Assembly (NCBI RefSeq): GCF_036504375.1
Contig: NZ_DASXVH010000049.1
Location: 1 to 64,000, forward strand
Direction: 5' to 3'
Origin: Novimethylophilus sp036504375
Lineage (GTDB): Bacteria > Pseudomonadota > Gammaproteobacteria > Burkholderiales > Methylophilaceae
DNA length: 64,000 nt
Of the stretch, positions 48,951 to 58,844 are shown piece by piece. A program made the position numbers and the translations under genes. The notes under the pieces were generated by a model, which did not search any database, was not told where the DNA came from, and saw nothing but the letters and a program-made list of their open reading frames with translations. Position 1 is the stretch's first letter, and each line of letters opens with the position of its first letter.

Positions 48951-50908
48951 GCAGCCCGCACTTCTCCGGCAGACTGATCGAAAGCCAGCGCATTGCCGAT
49001 GTGCTGGCGCAGTACCTTGATGTCTTTCATTTGGCCGTGGATGGACTTTTCCATATTCTCCAGTTCGGCGATGCGGTCTTCCAGCGTGTCGGTCGCCTTG
49101 TAGATGCGCTTGATGCTTTCAAGGCGGCGGCGCAACTGCAACTGATGCTCGCGCACCTGCGATTCCATCGGCGCGATCACCGCTTTCAGCCAGTTCTCCA
49201 CATCGCGGTTGGCAACTTCGTAGACATGAATCACGCGGCTCGCCAGAGTTTCGAAAAACTTGGTGGTTAGCGTCATTTTCTCGTTGGTGAGCATGTTGAA
49301 CGCCGTGTCGAAATGCTCCTTGTAGGCGCGTTCCAACTTGGCCAGCTCCTTCTGGTAGCGCAGCGTCGAAAATGCCGGCGGCGTCACCTGACGCAGGCCG
49401 TGCTCTGCCGAAAATTTCTTGTACATCGCATCCATCATATTCTTGATTTCTTCGATCTGCGTATCCGATTGCGTTAATTTTCCTTTCAAGTCGACAAAAA
49501 AGGCATCCATCGCTCCGCGTATCCCTTTGGTGAAATTGCTGCTCACCATCGCCTCGCGCGTCCTGGTCACTTCGACCTTGAGTGCCTCCATGCCGAGATA
49601 GGTAAACAGACTATTGGTCTGCTGCGAGAACACGCTGCGCAATGCCTGAAAACGCTGCAAGCCTTTCTCGAAGTTTTCCTTGTCGACTTTCACCTTGTTC
49701 ATCATGTGTTCGACGACGTCTTCATTCTTGCCGCGTAGCCCGCGCAACTCCTCCAGTTGTTCGGCCAGCCCTTGCAGACGCGCCTCCAGCAGAATATTGG
49801 AGTTGTTCAGCAGATCCTCGATTTCGTTCTGGGTGTTGTCGCGGACGATTTCCTTCTTGGAAGGAATCAGCTCGTCGGACAACGCCCGCTCCAGTTCCGG
49901 CAAGCGGCTCTTGCCCAGCAGCTCGGCATCCTCGTTGACCTTGGCAAGCAAGCCCTTCTGTGCGGAAACCGGGAATATCTGGTTGGGATGCAATCCCAGT
50001 AAATCGGCGCTGGTAGCGAGTTGCTTGTTGATCTCGCGTTCGATCTCGGTATCGTTCTTTAGTTCATCCCACAGGCCGTCGATCTTGTTGAGCACCGCAA
50101 GACGGCCTTTCTGCTTCCAGCGCGTGCCGCTGATGTAATGGCGCCAGACATCGATTTCCGACTTGGTCACGCCGGTGTCCGCCGCCAGGATGAACAGCAC
50201 CGCATGGGCGTTGGGCAGCATGTTGAGCGTCAGTTCCGGCTCGGTGCCGATCGCATTGAGTCCCGGCGTATCGAGGATGACCAGCCCCTGCTTCAGCAAA
50301 GGGTGCGGAAAGTTGATGATCGCATAGCGCCACGCCGGAATATCCACGGTGCCGTCGGGATTCAGATTCATCGCGTCGTCGGGGTCGTCCGGGTCGAACA
50401 GTCCATACCGCGTGGCCTCTTCCGCCGGCACTCGTTTGGTGCTGCTGACCTGCTTGAATGCCGAGACCATGCTCTCGCTCGACTCGATATCGAACTCGAA
50501 TACCGTCCATTCGTCCGCATAACGCTTGTATTCGGTCGTAGTGGCGTCCGAAATCCGGGTTTCTATCGGCAGCAACTGCAGCGAAGTGGGCCTCGATGCA
50601 TCGTACAGCAGCTCGGTCGGACACATCGTGGTGCGGCCGGCGCTCGACGGCAGCAGGCGCTGGCCATAATCGGCGAAGAAAATCGCATTGATCAGTTCCG
50701 ACTTGCCGCGCGAGAACTCGGCGACGAAGGCCACGTTCAGTTTGTCGTCGCGCAGCCGGTCGAGCAGGTGCTGGATACGCAGGTCGATCTGGGCATCGTT
50801 CAGTTCCTGCTCATTCAACCAGTTGCGGTAATCGCAAAGGGTATCGACGAGACCGCCGCGCCACTGGCTGTAAGCGGCAAACTGGTTGGCGAGGGTACTG
50901 TGCGTCAT
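48947..50908 (-). CDS. dynamin-like large GTPase
   Basis: A 653-residue GTPase of the bacterial dynamin-like group. The GTPase domain (about residues 45-300) has AEFSRGKSELINAIFF (G1, with Ala for the first Gly), RTTMCPTELLY (G2), LVILDTPGLNAIG (G3) and VLNKIDGLWDEL (G4). The remaining part is helical with long heptad-rich stretches (about residues 340-470 and 560-640), as expected for a membrane-remodelling stalk. Such proteins act in membrane repair, fusion or phage tolerance. The ATG at 50908 fits better than an upstream start at 50953. The stop overlaps ccoS, so they are probably expressed together. Confidence 0.85.
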   Translation of the reverse strand: MTHSTLANQFAAYSQWRGGLVDTLCDYRNWLNEQELNDAQIDLRIQHLLDRLRDDKLNVAFVAEFSRGKSELINAIFFADYGQRLLPSSAGRTTMCPTELLYDASRPTSLQLLPIETRISDATTTEYKRYADEWTVFEFDIESSESMVSAFKQVSSTKRVPAEEATRYGLFDPDDPDDAMNLNPDGTVDIPAWRYAIINFPHPLLKQGLVILDTPGLNAIGTEPELTLNMLPNAHAVLFILAADTGVTKSEIDVWRHYISGTRWKQKGRLAVLNKIDGLWDELKNDTEIEREINKQLATSADLLGLHPNQIFPVSAQKGLLAKVNEDAELLGKSRLPELERALSDELIPSKKEIVRDNTQNEIEDLLNNSNILLEARLQGLAEQLEELRGLRGKNEDVVEHMMNKVKVDKENFEKGLQRFQALRSVFSQQTNSLFTYLGMEALKVEVTRTREAMVSSNFTKGIRGAMDAFFVDLKGKLTQSDTQIEEIKNMMDAMYKKFSAEHGLRQVTPPAFSTLRYQKELAKLERAYKEHFDTAFNMLTNEKMTLTTKFFETLASRVIHVYEVANRDVENWLKAVIAPMESQVREHQLQLRRRLESIKRIYKATDTLEDRIAELENMEKSIHGQMKDIKVLRQHIGNALAFDQSAGEVRAA

Positions 50909-51154
50909 GGCATGGCGTCCGATTTTTTTACGGTTATACGGGCACTCTAGCATAAAATCTTAAAAATTCAACGGAATCAGCATAATATGAAACGAATTTA
51001 GCACGCCACATCGCCTGTGCCAGCAGTTGACGTTATCGTCCAAGCTGGAGGGGAAATTTCAGGTTTATTAAGCCACTGCCGGCATATTCCGCCTCATCCG
51101 ATAAGCGCCTCCTCAAGTCCTCACCCTGCCGGTTTCTGGTATGATTTCAAGTCT

Positions 51155-51535
51155 ATGAGCGGACTCACATCCAACACCCCCCGTCCCACCGATATCAAAC
51201 TGCATCAGGCATCGCGACGGCTGGAAATCGCCTTCGATAACTGCATGCATTTTGTGCTGCCGTGCGAATATCTGCGCGTTTATTCGCCATCCGCCGAAGT
51301 GCGCGGTCACGGGCCGGGCCAGGAAGTACTGCAGACCGGCAAGGAAGACGTTAACATCATCGGCATCGAGCCGATCGGCAATTATGCGGTCAAGCTCGCG
51401 TTCTCCGATGGTCACGACACCGGGCTCTATTCCTGGGATTATCTTTTCGACCTGTGCATGCGCCACGAACAGTTGTGGCAGGACTATCTTGAACGGCTCG
51501 CGGCAGCGGGCCACCAACGTAAAGAAACGCCATGA
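51155..51535 (+). CDS. DUF971 domain protein
   Basis: A 126-residue protein consisting only of the small DUF971 (gamma-butyrobetaine hydroxylase N-terminal-like) domain: TDIKLHQASRRLEIAFD, LPCEYLRVYSPSAEVRGHG, and GHDTGLYSWDYLFDLC. The domain is found alone or on iron-sulfur-carrier ATPases and its exact role is not settled. It overlaps ubiE by 4 bp (ATGA), a widely conserved linkage. The 246 bp between it and the divergent dynamin-like gene hold no other gene. Confidence 0.9.
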   Translation: MSGLTSNTPRPTDIKLHQASRRLEIAFDNCMHFVLPCEYLRVYSPSAEVRGHGPGQEVLQTGKEDVNIIGIEPIGNYAVKLAFSDGHDTGLYSWDYLFDLCMRHEQLWQDYLERLAAAGHQRKETP

Positions 51536-52263
51536 GCTCGACCCATTTCGGTTTTCAAACCGTCGCAGAAGAAGAAAAGGCCAAAAAAGTCGGCGAAGTC
51601 TTCCATTCCGTCGCCCGCCGCTACGACCTGATGAACGATGTCATGTCGGCAGGACTGCACCGGCTGTGGAAGCGTTTCGCCATCGAAATCAGCGGCGTGC
51701 GCGCCGGCAACCGCGTGCTGGACGTGGCCGGCGGCAGTGGCGACCTTTCCCGCTTGTTTGCAAAAAAAGTCGGCCCCGGCGGGCAAGTCGTGCTGACCGA
51801 TATCAATGCTTCCATGCTGGGCGTGGGACGCGACCGCCTGATCGACGACGGCGTGGCCGTGCCGGCGTTGCAATGCGATGCCGAGAAACTGCCTTTCCCT
51901 GCGGATTATTTCGATTGCGTGACGGTCGCTTTCGGCCTGCGCAACATGACGCACAAGGATCTGGCACTGGCCGAAATGCAGCGCGTGCTCAAACCCGGCG
52001 GACGCCTGCTGGTGCTGGAATTTTCGCAAGTGTGGAAGCCGTTGCAACCGGCCTATGACGCTTATTCATTCAAACTGCTGCCGTTGATGGGCAAGCTCTT
52101 GGCCAATGACGCGGACAGCTATCGCTACCTGGCCGAATCGATACGCATGCACCCCGCCCAGGAAGAGCTCAGGCAAATGATGCTGGACGCCGGCTTCGGC
52201 AAGGTGGACTACCACAACCTTACTGCCGGCGTGGTGGCGCTGCACAAGGGCTGGAAGTATTGA
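51532..52263 (+). CDS. ubiE: ubiquinone/menaquinone C-methyltransferase UbiE
   Basis: A 243-residue SAM-dependent methyltransferase acting on the demethoxy-quinol ring. KVGEVFHSVARRYDLMNDVMSAG, VLDVAGGSGDLSRLF (motif I), VAFGLRNMTHKDLALAEMQRVLKPGG and LMGKLLANDADSYRYLAESI are diagnostic. It heads the ubiE-ubiJ-ubiB group, with 4-bp overlap on each side. Confidence 0.96.
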   Translation: MSSTHFGFQTVAEEEKAKKVGEVFHSVARRYDLMNDVMSAGLHRLWKRFAIEISGVRAGNRVLDVAGGSGDLSRLFAKKVGPGGQVVLTDINASMLGVGRDRLIDDGVAVPALQCDAEKLPFPADYFDCVTVAFGLRNMTHKDLALAEMQRVLKPGGRLLVLEFSQVWKPLQPAYDAYSFKLLPLMGKLLANDADSYRYLAESIRMHPAQEELRQMMLDAGFGKVDYHNLTAGVVALHKGWKY

Positions 52264-52853
52264 TCCCGGTCATCCCAGTTCCAGCCACCCCGGTTGTAGA
52301 CGCGCTCAATCACCTGCTGCGCCAGAATCCCTGGACGGCGGAAGAGCTCCGCGCCTATGCCGGCAAGACCGTACAAATCAACCTGCCTCCCGTTGCCATC
52401 AACCTCACGCTGATCGACAGCGGCGAGTTCGTCCCCTCGCCGGACCACGCCGGTATCGACGCCACCATCGCGCTCACGCCGCTCGCCGCATTGCGCTTTC
52501 TGGCCAGCCGGCAGCTGGATCATGCCGATCTGGAATTACGGGGCGATACCGAGTTCGCGGCAGCGGTGGGCAAGGTTCTGCAGCAGCTGGAATGGGAATT
52601 TGAAGAAGACCTGAGCCGGCTGATCGGCGACATTCCGGCGCATGGACTGGTCGGCTTGGGCAAGCGCGTCGTCGGCGAAGGCCGGCGGCAATTCTGGAGC
52701 GTCGCCGGCATGCTGGCGGAATACTGGGAAGAAGAGCAGCCGTTGATCGCCAAGAAACGCCATCTGGAACGGTTTGTCCACGAAGTGGACCGATTGCGCG
52801 ACGATACCGAACGGCTGGAAAAACGGCTGGAAAAACTGGAAAAACTCATTTAA
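52260..52853 (+). CDS. ubiJ: ubiquinone biosynthesis accessory factor UbiJ
   Basis: A 197-residue protein with an N-terminal SCP2-like lipid-binding domain (about residues 15-115) and a C-terminal coiled coil (ERFVHEVDRLRDDTERLEKR). UbiJ with UbiK scaffolds the cytosolic Ubi complex. The start is a TTG at 52260 that overlaps the ubiE stop. ubiB follows with no gap. Length and position both support the call. Confidence 0.9.
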   Translation: MIPVIPVPATPVVDALNHLLRQNPWTAEELRAYAGKTVQINLPPVAINLTLIDSGEFVPSPDHAGIDATIALTPLAALRFLASRQLDHADLELRGDTEFAAAVGKVLQQLEWEFEEDLSRLIGDIPAHGLVGLGKRVVGEGRRQFWSVAGMLAEYWEEEQPLIAKKRHLERFVHEVDRLRDDTERLEKRLEKLEKLI

Positions 52854-54407
52854 ATGCGCCTGTTGCGGCTTGCCAGAATCTTCACTGTGACACTACGCCA
52901 CGGGCTGGACGAATTCCTGCTCGGCCATGCCCGCTTCGATATTCTTAACCGGCTGATTAAAGCGCTGCTGTTCCGGCGCCAGCTAACCACGCCCCGCGGC
53001 GTGCGGCTCAGGCTCGCGCTGGAAAGCCTGGGCCCGATCTTCGTCAAGTTCGGCCAGATGCTTTCGACGCGGCGCGACCTGATTCCGCTGGACATCGCCG
53101 ACGAGCTGGCCAAACTACAGGACCAGGTACCGCCCTTCCCCGCTGAGAAAGTGCTGGAAGTCATTTTCCATGCCTACCAGAAAGTCCCGCACGAGATTTT
53201 TGCGGAGTTCGATCCGGTGCCCGTCGCCAGCGCCTCGGTGGCCCAGGTGCATTTCGCGACGCTGATGAACGGCACACCGGTCGCGGTGAAAATCCTGCGG
53301 CCGGGCATCCGGACCGTGATCGAAAACGACCTCGCGCTGCTGGATGCCGCCGCGCTGCTGATGGAAAAGCTGTGGGCCGACGGCAAGCGGCTCAAGCCGC
53401 GCGAAGTGGTGGCCGAATTTTCCCGGCACGTCCACCAGGAGCTGGACCTGATGCTGGAAGCCGCCAATTGCAGCCAGCTGCGGCGCAATTTCATCGACAG
53501 CCCGCTGCTGCTGGTGCCGGAAGTGCACTGGGATTTCTGCCGCGAGCAGGTGATGGTGATGCAGCGCATGGATGGCCTCCCGGTAAGCCAGGTCGCCGCG
53601 CTGCGCGAACTGGGCGTGGACATTCCGCAACTGGCGCGGCACGGCGTCGAAATCTTTTTTACCCAGGTATTCCGCGACGGCTTCTTTCATGCCGACATGC
53701 ATCCGGGCAATATCCTGGTCGCGACCGACGGCCCGCATTTCGGCCGCTATATCGCGCTGGATTTCGGCATCATGGGCATGCTCTCCGATACCGACAAAAA
53801 CTATCTGGCGCGCAATTTCGTCGCATTTTTCCGCCGCGACTACAAGGAAGTCGCCCGCGCCCATATCGAATCCGGCTGGGCGCCGGCCGATACGCCGGCG
53901 AACGAATTCGAATCCGCGATCCGCGCGGTGTGCGAACCGATTTTCGACAAGCCGCTGAAAGACATCTCCTTCGGCCGGGTATTGCTGCGGCTGTTCCAGA
54001 CCTCGCGCCGTTTCGGCGTGGAGATTCAACCCCAGCTGGTCATGCTGCAGAAAACCCTGCTCAATATCGAAGGCCTGGGCCGGGAACTCGACCCCGAACT
54101 GGACTTGTGGAGTACCGCCAAGCCTTACCTGGAGCGCTGGATGTCGGAACAGATGGGCTGGCGCGGCATGCTGGAGACTATGCGCGAGGAAGCGCCGTCG
54201 TGGGGCAAGCTGGTGCCGCAGCTACCCAGGCTGATGCATCGTTACCTGACCAGCACTATTGCCGGGGAGGCCAGCCAGCTGCGGCTCGTGCTGCTGGCGC
54301 AGGAACAGCGCGACCAGCGGCGCATGAGGGTAATTTTGGCCTTGCTGGCGGTCGTGCTCTTGCTGCAGCTGCTGCCGCTGGCCTGGATGCTGCTCACCGC
54401 TACCTAA
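52854..54407 (+). CDS. ubiB: ubiquinone biosynthesis kinase-like protein UbiB
   Basis: A 517-residue atypical kinase-like ATPase. GPIFVKFGQMLSTRRDLIPLD is the KxGQ motif, PVASASVAQVHFA is the A-rich loop, VAVKILRPGI carries the lysine, FFHADMHPGNILV is the catalytic loop and LDFGIMG the metal motif. Two membrane segments are found at the C-terminus (about 480-515). It is thought to help extract quinone precursors from the membrane. It is the last gene of ubiEJB. Confidence 0.96.
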   Translation: MRLLRLARIFTVTLRHGLDEFLLGHARFDILNRLIKALLFRRQLTTPRGVRLRLALESLGPIFVKFGQMLSTRRDLIPLDIADELAKLQDQVPPFPAEKVLEVIFHAYQKVPHEIFAEFDPVPVASASVAQVHFATLMNGTPVAVKILRPGIRTVIENDLALLDAAALLMEKLWADGKRLKPREVVAEFSRHVHQELDLMLEAANCSQLRRNFIDSPLLLVPEVHWDFCREQVMVMQRMDGLPVSQVAALRELGVDIPQLARHGVEIFFTQVFRDGFFHADMHPGNILVATDGPHFGRYIALDFGIMGMLSDTDKNYLARNFVAFFRRDYKEVARAHIESGWAPADTPANEFESAIRAVCEPIFDKPLKDISFGRVLLRLFQTSRRFGVEIQPQLVMLQKTLLNIEGLGRELDPELDLWSTAKPYLERWMSEQMGWRGMLETMREEAPSWGKLVPQLPRLMHRYLTSTIAGEASQLRLVLLAQEQRDQRRMRVILALLAVVLLLQLLPLAWMLLTAT

Positions 54408-55240
54408 GCGTTGCCAGCCGGCGCGTCTCCCTTGGGCATCACCATCGTCTGCACGTCTTCCGGCTTCATGCGCAAGAGCTCGCCGATATCCCTGTAGTCG
54501 TCGGGAAGCGCTGCGTCCTCCCAGCCGTTTGCGGAATGCCGCACGAGATTGACCGCGAGCATGACATTCTTCACGCGCGGATGCTCGGCCTGGGCGGGGT
54601 CCATCATATCCTGCAGCAATTGCGGCAAATGCCAGCCCACGGTCAGCGCGCGTTGCAGATCCATGCCCTTGAATCCCAGCACTTCCTCCTGCACCGCCGC
54701 GCTGCGCAGCGTCCGGTCGGCTTCCTGCATGTGGCGGATTTTCAGCATGGGTTCGGGGTTGGATATCCACATCAGCATTTCGCCCAGATAGCACAGCAGT
54801 GCCGCAATATGTACCTCTTCGGCGTGCAGGTCGTGCAGCAGCAGTGCCCAGTCGAATGCGTAGCGCGCCGCCCGCTGCGCCTGGCGCACCGAGCGCAGCA
54901 ACCTGACCAGCGCATCCAGGTGGTCCTGCAGCACATCTTCCACCACCGGCGTATGCGGCACGTTATCGAAAAAATTATCGAGGCCGATCATCATGATGGC
55001 CTGCTCCACCTGCACCAGATCGCGCAACTGGCTGCTGTGCTTGTGGTCCTGCAGGTAGCGCAGCAATTTGACGGTCATCAGCGGATCCTGCACCACCACG
55101 TTGGCGACGGCGCGCGCACCGAGGTCTTCTTCATGCTGCTTGAGACGCTCGATTTCGCGTGCGGTATGACGCAACACGGGGATTTCCGCGGCGGTGAGGA
55201 AAGCCAGCCATTGCTCCAGGGTCTGCGCTTGCTCAGCCAT
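54404..55240 (-). CDS. HDOD domain protein
   Basis: A 278-residue protein with one HDOD domain (about residues 20-220): EIPVLRHTAREIERLK, VVVQDPLMTVKLLRYLQD and AEEVHIAALLCYLGEMLMW. The HD metal residues are not conserved, as usual for HDOD. These proteins act in signalling, often linked to c-di-GMP or motility; the partner here is unknown. It is convergent to ubiB with a 4-bp overlap and divergent from the symporter gene. Confidence 0.85.
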   Translation of the reverse strand: MAEQAQTLEQWLAFLTAAEIPVLRHTAREIERLKQHEEDLGARAVANVVVQDPLMTVKLLRYLQDHKHSSQLRDLVQVEQAIMMIGLDNFFDNVPHTPVVEDVLQDHLDALVRLLRSVRQAQRAARYAFDWALLLHDLHAEEVHIAALLCYLGEMLMWISNPEPMLKIRHMQEADRTLRSAAVQEEVLGFKGMDLQRALTVGWHLPQLLQDMMDPAQAEHPRVKNVMLAVNLVRHSANGWEDAALPDDYRDIGELLRMKPEDVQTMVMPKGDAPAGNA

Positions 55241-55350
55241 CTTTCCTCCTTGCTTCCTTAAAATTCTTTTAAATGATTGTACCTAATGGCGGCAGTCATT
55301 TCCAAATTGTTAGAATAGCGCCAACTCAAGTTCATCCTGAAAGGAATATC

Positions 55351-56838
55351 GTGCTGCTCTGGTTCGTCATCGCCTATTGGATCGTCTCTGTCGGCATCGG
55401 CCTGTGGGCTGCCAGCCGCGTCCATACCACCAAGGATTTCGCCATCGCCGGCCGCCACCTGCCGTTCTACATGGTGACCGCCACCGTGTTCGCTACTTGG
55501 TTCGGCTCGGAAACCGTGCTCGGCATCCCCGCCACCTTCCTGCAGGAAGGCCTGCACGGCGTGGTGGCCGACCCGTTCGGCTCTTCGTTATGCCTGATCC
55601 TGGTCGGCCTGTTTTTCGCCGCGCCCTTGTACCGGATGAATTTGCTGACCATAGGCGATTTCTACAAGAAACGCTTCGGGCGCAAGGTGGAAGTGCTCAC
55701 CACCATCGCCATCGTCATTTCCTACCTGGGCTGGGTGGGCGCGCAGATTACCGCACTGGGCCTGGTGTTCAACGTCGTGTCCGGCGGCGAGATCAGCAGG
55801 ATCGCCGGCATGACGATAGGTTCCGGCACCATCCTGATCTACACGCTGTTCGGCGGCATGTGGGCCATCGCGATCACCGACCTGCTGCAGATGATCATCA
55901 TCTGCATCGGCATGCTTTACATCGGCGGCGAAGTCAGCGGCATGGTGGGCGGCGTCGGAACAGTGGTGGAACACGCGCGCCAGGCCGGGAAATTCGCATT
56001 CTGGCCCGCGCCCGACCTCAAGGAAATCATCGCCTTTGCCGCCGCCTGGATGACCATGATGTTCGGCTCGATCCCGCAACAGGACGTATTCCAGCGCGTG
56101 CAATCCTCGAAAACGGTAAAAATCGCGATCTGGGGCTCGGTACTGGGCGGCTGCCTGTACTTTGTGTTCGCCTTCGTCCCGATGTTCCTCGCCTATTCCG
56201 CGACGATGATCGACCCCAAGATGGTGGCCGGATTGATTGAAACAGATCCGCAGATGATCCTGCCCAACCTGGTGCTGAACCACGCACCGCTGTTTGCCCA
56301 GATCATGTTCTTCGGCGCGCTGCTGTCCGCGATCAAGAGCTGCGCCTCGGCGACGCTGCTGGCACCTTCGGTCACCTTCACCGAAAACATCCTGAAGCCG
56401 ATGATGGGCAGGATGAGCGACCACAAACTGCTGCGCCTGATGCGTATCGTGACACTCAGCTTTACGGTGCTGGTCACGCTGTATGCGATGAACTCCAAGC
56501 TGAGTATTTTCAAGATGGTGGAAAACGCCTACCAGATCACGCTGGTGATGGCCTTCGTGCCGCTGGCCTGCGGTGTATACTGGAAGCGCGCCACCAACCA
56601 GGGCGCGTTGCTGGCGATCTTTCTGGGACTCTCGACCTGGCTCGCGATGTTGCTTGTCGGCCCGGAAGATCCTTTCCTGCCGGCGCAGTTCGCCGGCTTG
56701 ATCGCCAGTGCGCTGGGGATGATCGTGGGCTCGCTGCTGCCGACCTACTTCGGCCATGAAGCACAGGTCGAGGAGCCGAGTTATCTGCATGCCCATGCGG
56801 CGCATGGGCATCCGCCACAGCCGCGTCATGAGCCCTGA
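55351..56838 (+). CDS. sodium/solute symporter family protein
   Basis: A 495-residue SSS-family transporter with about 13 hydrophobic segments, such as FVIAYWIVSVGIGLWAAS at the start. FATWFGSETVLGIPATFLQEG and LFGGMWAIAITDLLQM are SSS-type. The C-terminal tail is His-rich (HAHAAHGHPPQPRH). The GTG at 55351 is preceded by AAAGGA and gives the first helix; a frame reaching 55273 is not supported. The substrate could be proline, pantothenate or another organic anion; it is not readable. It is followed after 25 bp by potA. Confidence 0.87.
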   Translation: MLLWFVIAYWIVSVGIGLWAASRVHTTKDFAIAGRHLPFYMVTATVFATWFGSETVLGIPATFLQEGLHGVVADPFGSSLCLILVGLFFAAPLYRMNLLTIGDFYKKRFGRKVEVLTTIAIVISYLGWVGAQITALGLVFNVVSGGEISRIAGMTIGSGTILIYTLFGGMWAIAITDLLQMIIICIGMLYIGGEVSGMVGGVGTVVEHARQAGKFAFWPAPDLKEIIAFAAAWMTMMFGSIPQQDVFQRVQSSKTVKIAIWGSVLGGCLYFVFAFVPMFLAYSATMIDPKMVAGLIETDPQMILPNLVLNHAPLFAQIMFFGALLSAIKSCASATLLAPSVTFTENILKPMMGRMSDHKLLRLMRIVTLSFTVLVTLYAMNSKLSIFKMVENAYQITLVMAFVPLACGVYWKRATNQGALLAIFLGLSTWLAMLLVGPEDPFLPAQFAGLIASALGMIVGSLLPTYFGHEAQVEEPSYLHAHAAHGHPPQPRHEP

Positions 56839-56863
56839 CTGCTGAGCCCGGAAGGGAGCACCG

Positions 56864-57949
56864 ATGGCACTCCTGGAACTGCGTAACGTCACCCGCCGCT
56901 TCGGCGATTTTGTCGCGGTAGACAACGTCAGTCTGGCCATCGAGGCGGGCGAGTTCTTCACCCTGCTGGGCCCTTCCGGCAGCGGCAAAACCACCATCCT
57001 GCGCATGATCGCCGGCTTCGATCTGCCCGATGCCGGGCAGATCCTGCTCGACGGCCGCGACCTCGCCGACACGCCGGCGGAGAATCGCCCGGTGCACACG
57101 GTGTTCCAGAGTTACGCACTGTTTCCGCACCTCTCCGTCGCGGACAACGTCGCCTTCCCGCTGCGCATGGCGCACCGGCCCAGCGAGGAAATCCAGCGCC
57201 GCACGCAGCAGGCGCTGCAACAGGTGCGCCTGCCCGGCAAGGCAGCGGCCTATCCGCACCAGCTATCCGGCGGCGAGAAGCAACGCGTGGCGCTGGCGCG
57301 CGGGCTCATCAACCGGCCGCGCCTGCTGCTGCTGGACGAATCGCTGGGGGCGCTGGATGCCAAGCTGCGTGAAGAGATGCAGGTCGAACTGATCGGCCTG
57401 CAACGCGAACTCGGCATCACCTTCGTGTTCGTCACCCACGCCCAGGACGAAGCGCTGGCGCTGTCGCATCGCATTGCGGTGATGAACCGCGGCCGCGTCG
57501 AACAGCTGGACGAGCCGGACAAGCTGTACGGCTTTCCCCGCAACCGCTTCGTCGCCGACTTCATCGGCAACATCAATATGCTGGACGCACAGGTGCTGGA
57601 AAATACCCACGGCCATTTGCAACTCGGCATCGACGGCCTGGGCGAAGTGCTGGCGCCGTCCATGCCGGGCCCGATGGCGGGCGGCCATGGCCTGCTGGCC
57701 TTGCGCCCGGAACAGGTGCGCATCGTCGCCGGCAGCGAGGACATCGACCTGAAAAACCGCTTCAGCGGCCAGGTGCGCGAACTCCTCTACCACGGCGATG
57801 TCACTATCTACACCGTCGCGCTGGCCAACGGCGCGCTGTTCAAGGCGCTGCGCCCGAATTCGACGCCCGGCCGCGCCACCTTCTTCGAGGTGGGCGATGC
57901 GGTGACGGTCGCCTGGCGCCACGATGCCGGAGTGTTTCTGCATGACTAG
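56864..57949 (+). CDS. potA: polyamine ABC transporter ATPase PotA
   Basis: A 361-residue ABC ATPase for spermidine/putrescine uptake. Walker A GPSGSGKTTILRMI, signature LSGGEKQRVALARGL, Walker B LLLLDESLGALD and H-loop VTHAQDEAL are present; the C-terminal TOBE domain starts near residue 270. GGGAG lies before the ATG. It overlaps potB by 8 bp. Confidence 0.93.
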   Translation: MALLELRNVTRRFGDFVAVDNVSLAIEAGEFFTLLGPSGSGKTTILRMIAGFDLPDAGQILLDGRDLADTPAENRPVHTVFQSYALFPHLSVADNVAFPLRMAHRPSEEIQRRTQQALQQVRLPGKAAAYPHQLSGGEKQRVALARGLINRPRLLLLDESLGALDAKLREEMQVELIGLQRELGITFVFVTHAQDEALALSHRIAVMNRGRVEQLDEPDKLYGFPRNRFVADFIGNINMLDAQVLENTHGHLQLGIDGLGEVLAPSMPGPMAGGHGLLALRPEQVRIVAGSEDIDLKNRFSGQVRELLYHGDVTIYTVALANGALFKALRPNSTPGRATFFEVGDAVTVAWRHDAGVFLHD

Positions 57950-58844
57950 GCCAACAATCTCCAGGGCACACCTCGTCAAATGGCTGGTAAGCAGCCCGCC
58001 GCTGCTGTTTCTGCTGCTGTTCTTCGTCGCCCCCGGCATCATCATGGTGGTGGCGTCGTTCCGCTATCCGGGCGAGTTCGGCGGGCTGGCGGCGCTCTAT
58101 TCCCCCACCCCGAACCTCCCGTCCGGACTGACGGCGGAGGCCTACCGCTTCTTTTTCAGCGACCCCATCTACGCCGAAATCTTCGTCAAATCGTTCGCCG
58201 TCGCCCTCGCCACCACCTTCATCTGCCTGCTGATGGCCTACCCGCTGGCGCTGTTGATGGCGCGCAGCCCGAAAAGGCAGCGCGACCTGATGGTGCTCTT
58301 GGTGATCATGCCGTTTGCCAGCAACTTTCTGATTCGCGCCTATGCCTGGATGATCATCCTCGGGCCGCAGTCGGCGCTCAGCCGGCTCACCAACGATTTT
58401 CTGCTGCTGTTCCATGCGGGACCAGTGCCGCTGCTGTTCTCGCCGGTCGCGGTGCTAGTGGGCATGGTGTACGTGCACCTGCCGTTCATGATCCTGCCGC
58501 TCTACACCAACCTGGAACGCCACGACCCGCTGCTGCTCGACGCCGCGCAGGATCTCGGCGCGAGCGCCTGGCAACGCTTCTGGCGCGTCACCTTTCCGCT
58601 CTCGCTACCCGGCATTTTCGCCGGCAGCGCGCTGGTGTTCATCCCGGCGCTGGGGGTGTTCGCCATTCCCGACATCCTGGGCGGCACGCACGACATGCTG
58701 ATCGGCAACCTGATCAAGGAGCAGTTTCTCGGCACTCGCGACTGGCCGTTCGGCTCGGCGCTGTCCATCCTGCTGACCGTTGCCGCGCTGGCCTGGGCCG
58801 GGCTGGCGGCAGGGCTGGCCCGGCGCTGGAGGCACTATGCATAG
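57942..58844 (+). CDS. potB: polyamine ABC transporter permease PotB
   Basis: A 300-residue permease with six membrane segments and the EAA loop DAAQDLGASAWQRFWRVTFPL. The ATG at 57942 lies inside the end of potA. The periplasmic loop after the first helix is longer than in PotC, as is usual for the B subunit. It overlaps potC by 8 bp. Confidence 0.92.
   Translation: MTRPTISRAHLVKWLVSSPPLLFLLLFFVAPGIIMVVASFRYPGEFGGLAALYSPTPNLPSGLTAEAYRFFFSDPIYAEIFVKSFAVALATTFICLLMAYPLALLMARSPKRQRDLMVLLVIMPFASNFLIRAYAWMIILGPQSALSRLTNDFLLLFHAGPVPLLFSPVAVLVGMVYVHLPFMILPLYTNLERHDPLLLDAAQDLGASAWQRFWRVTFPLSLPGIFAGSALVFIPALGVFAIPDILGGTHDMLIGNLIKEQFLGTRDWPFGSALSILLTVAALAWAGLAAGLARRWRHYA

Noticed and set aside
55588..57099. 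A 503-codon minus-strand frame opposite the symporter and potA
   Set aside because: Shadow of two genuine genes; no domain and no ribosome site.
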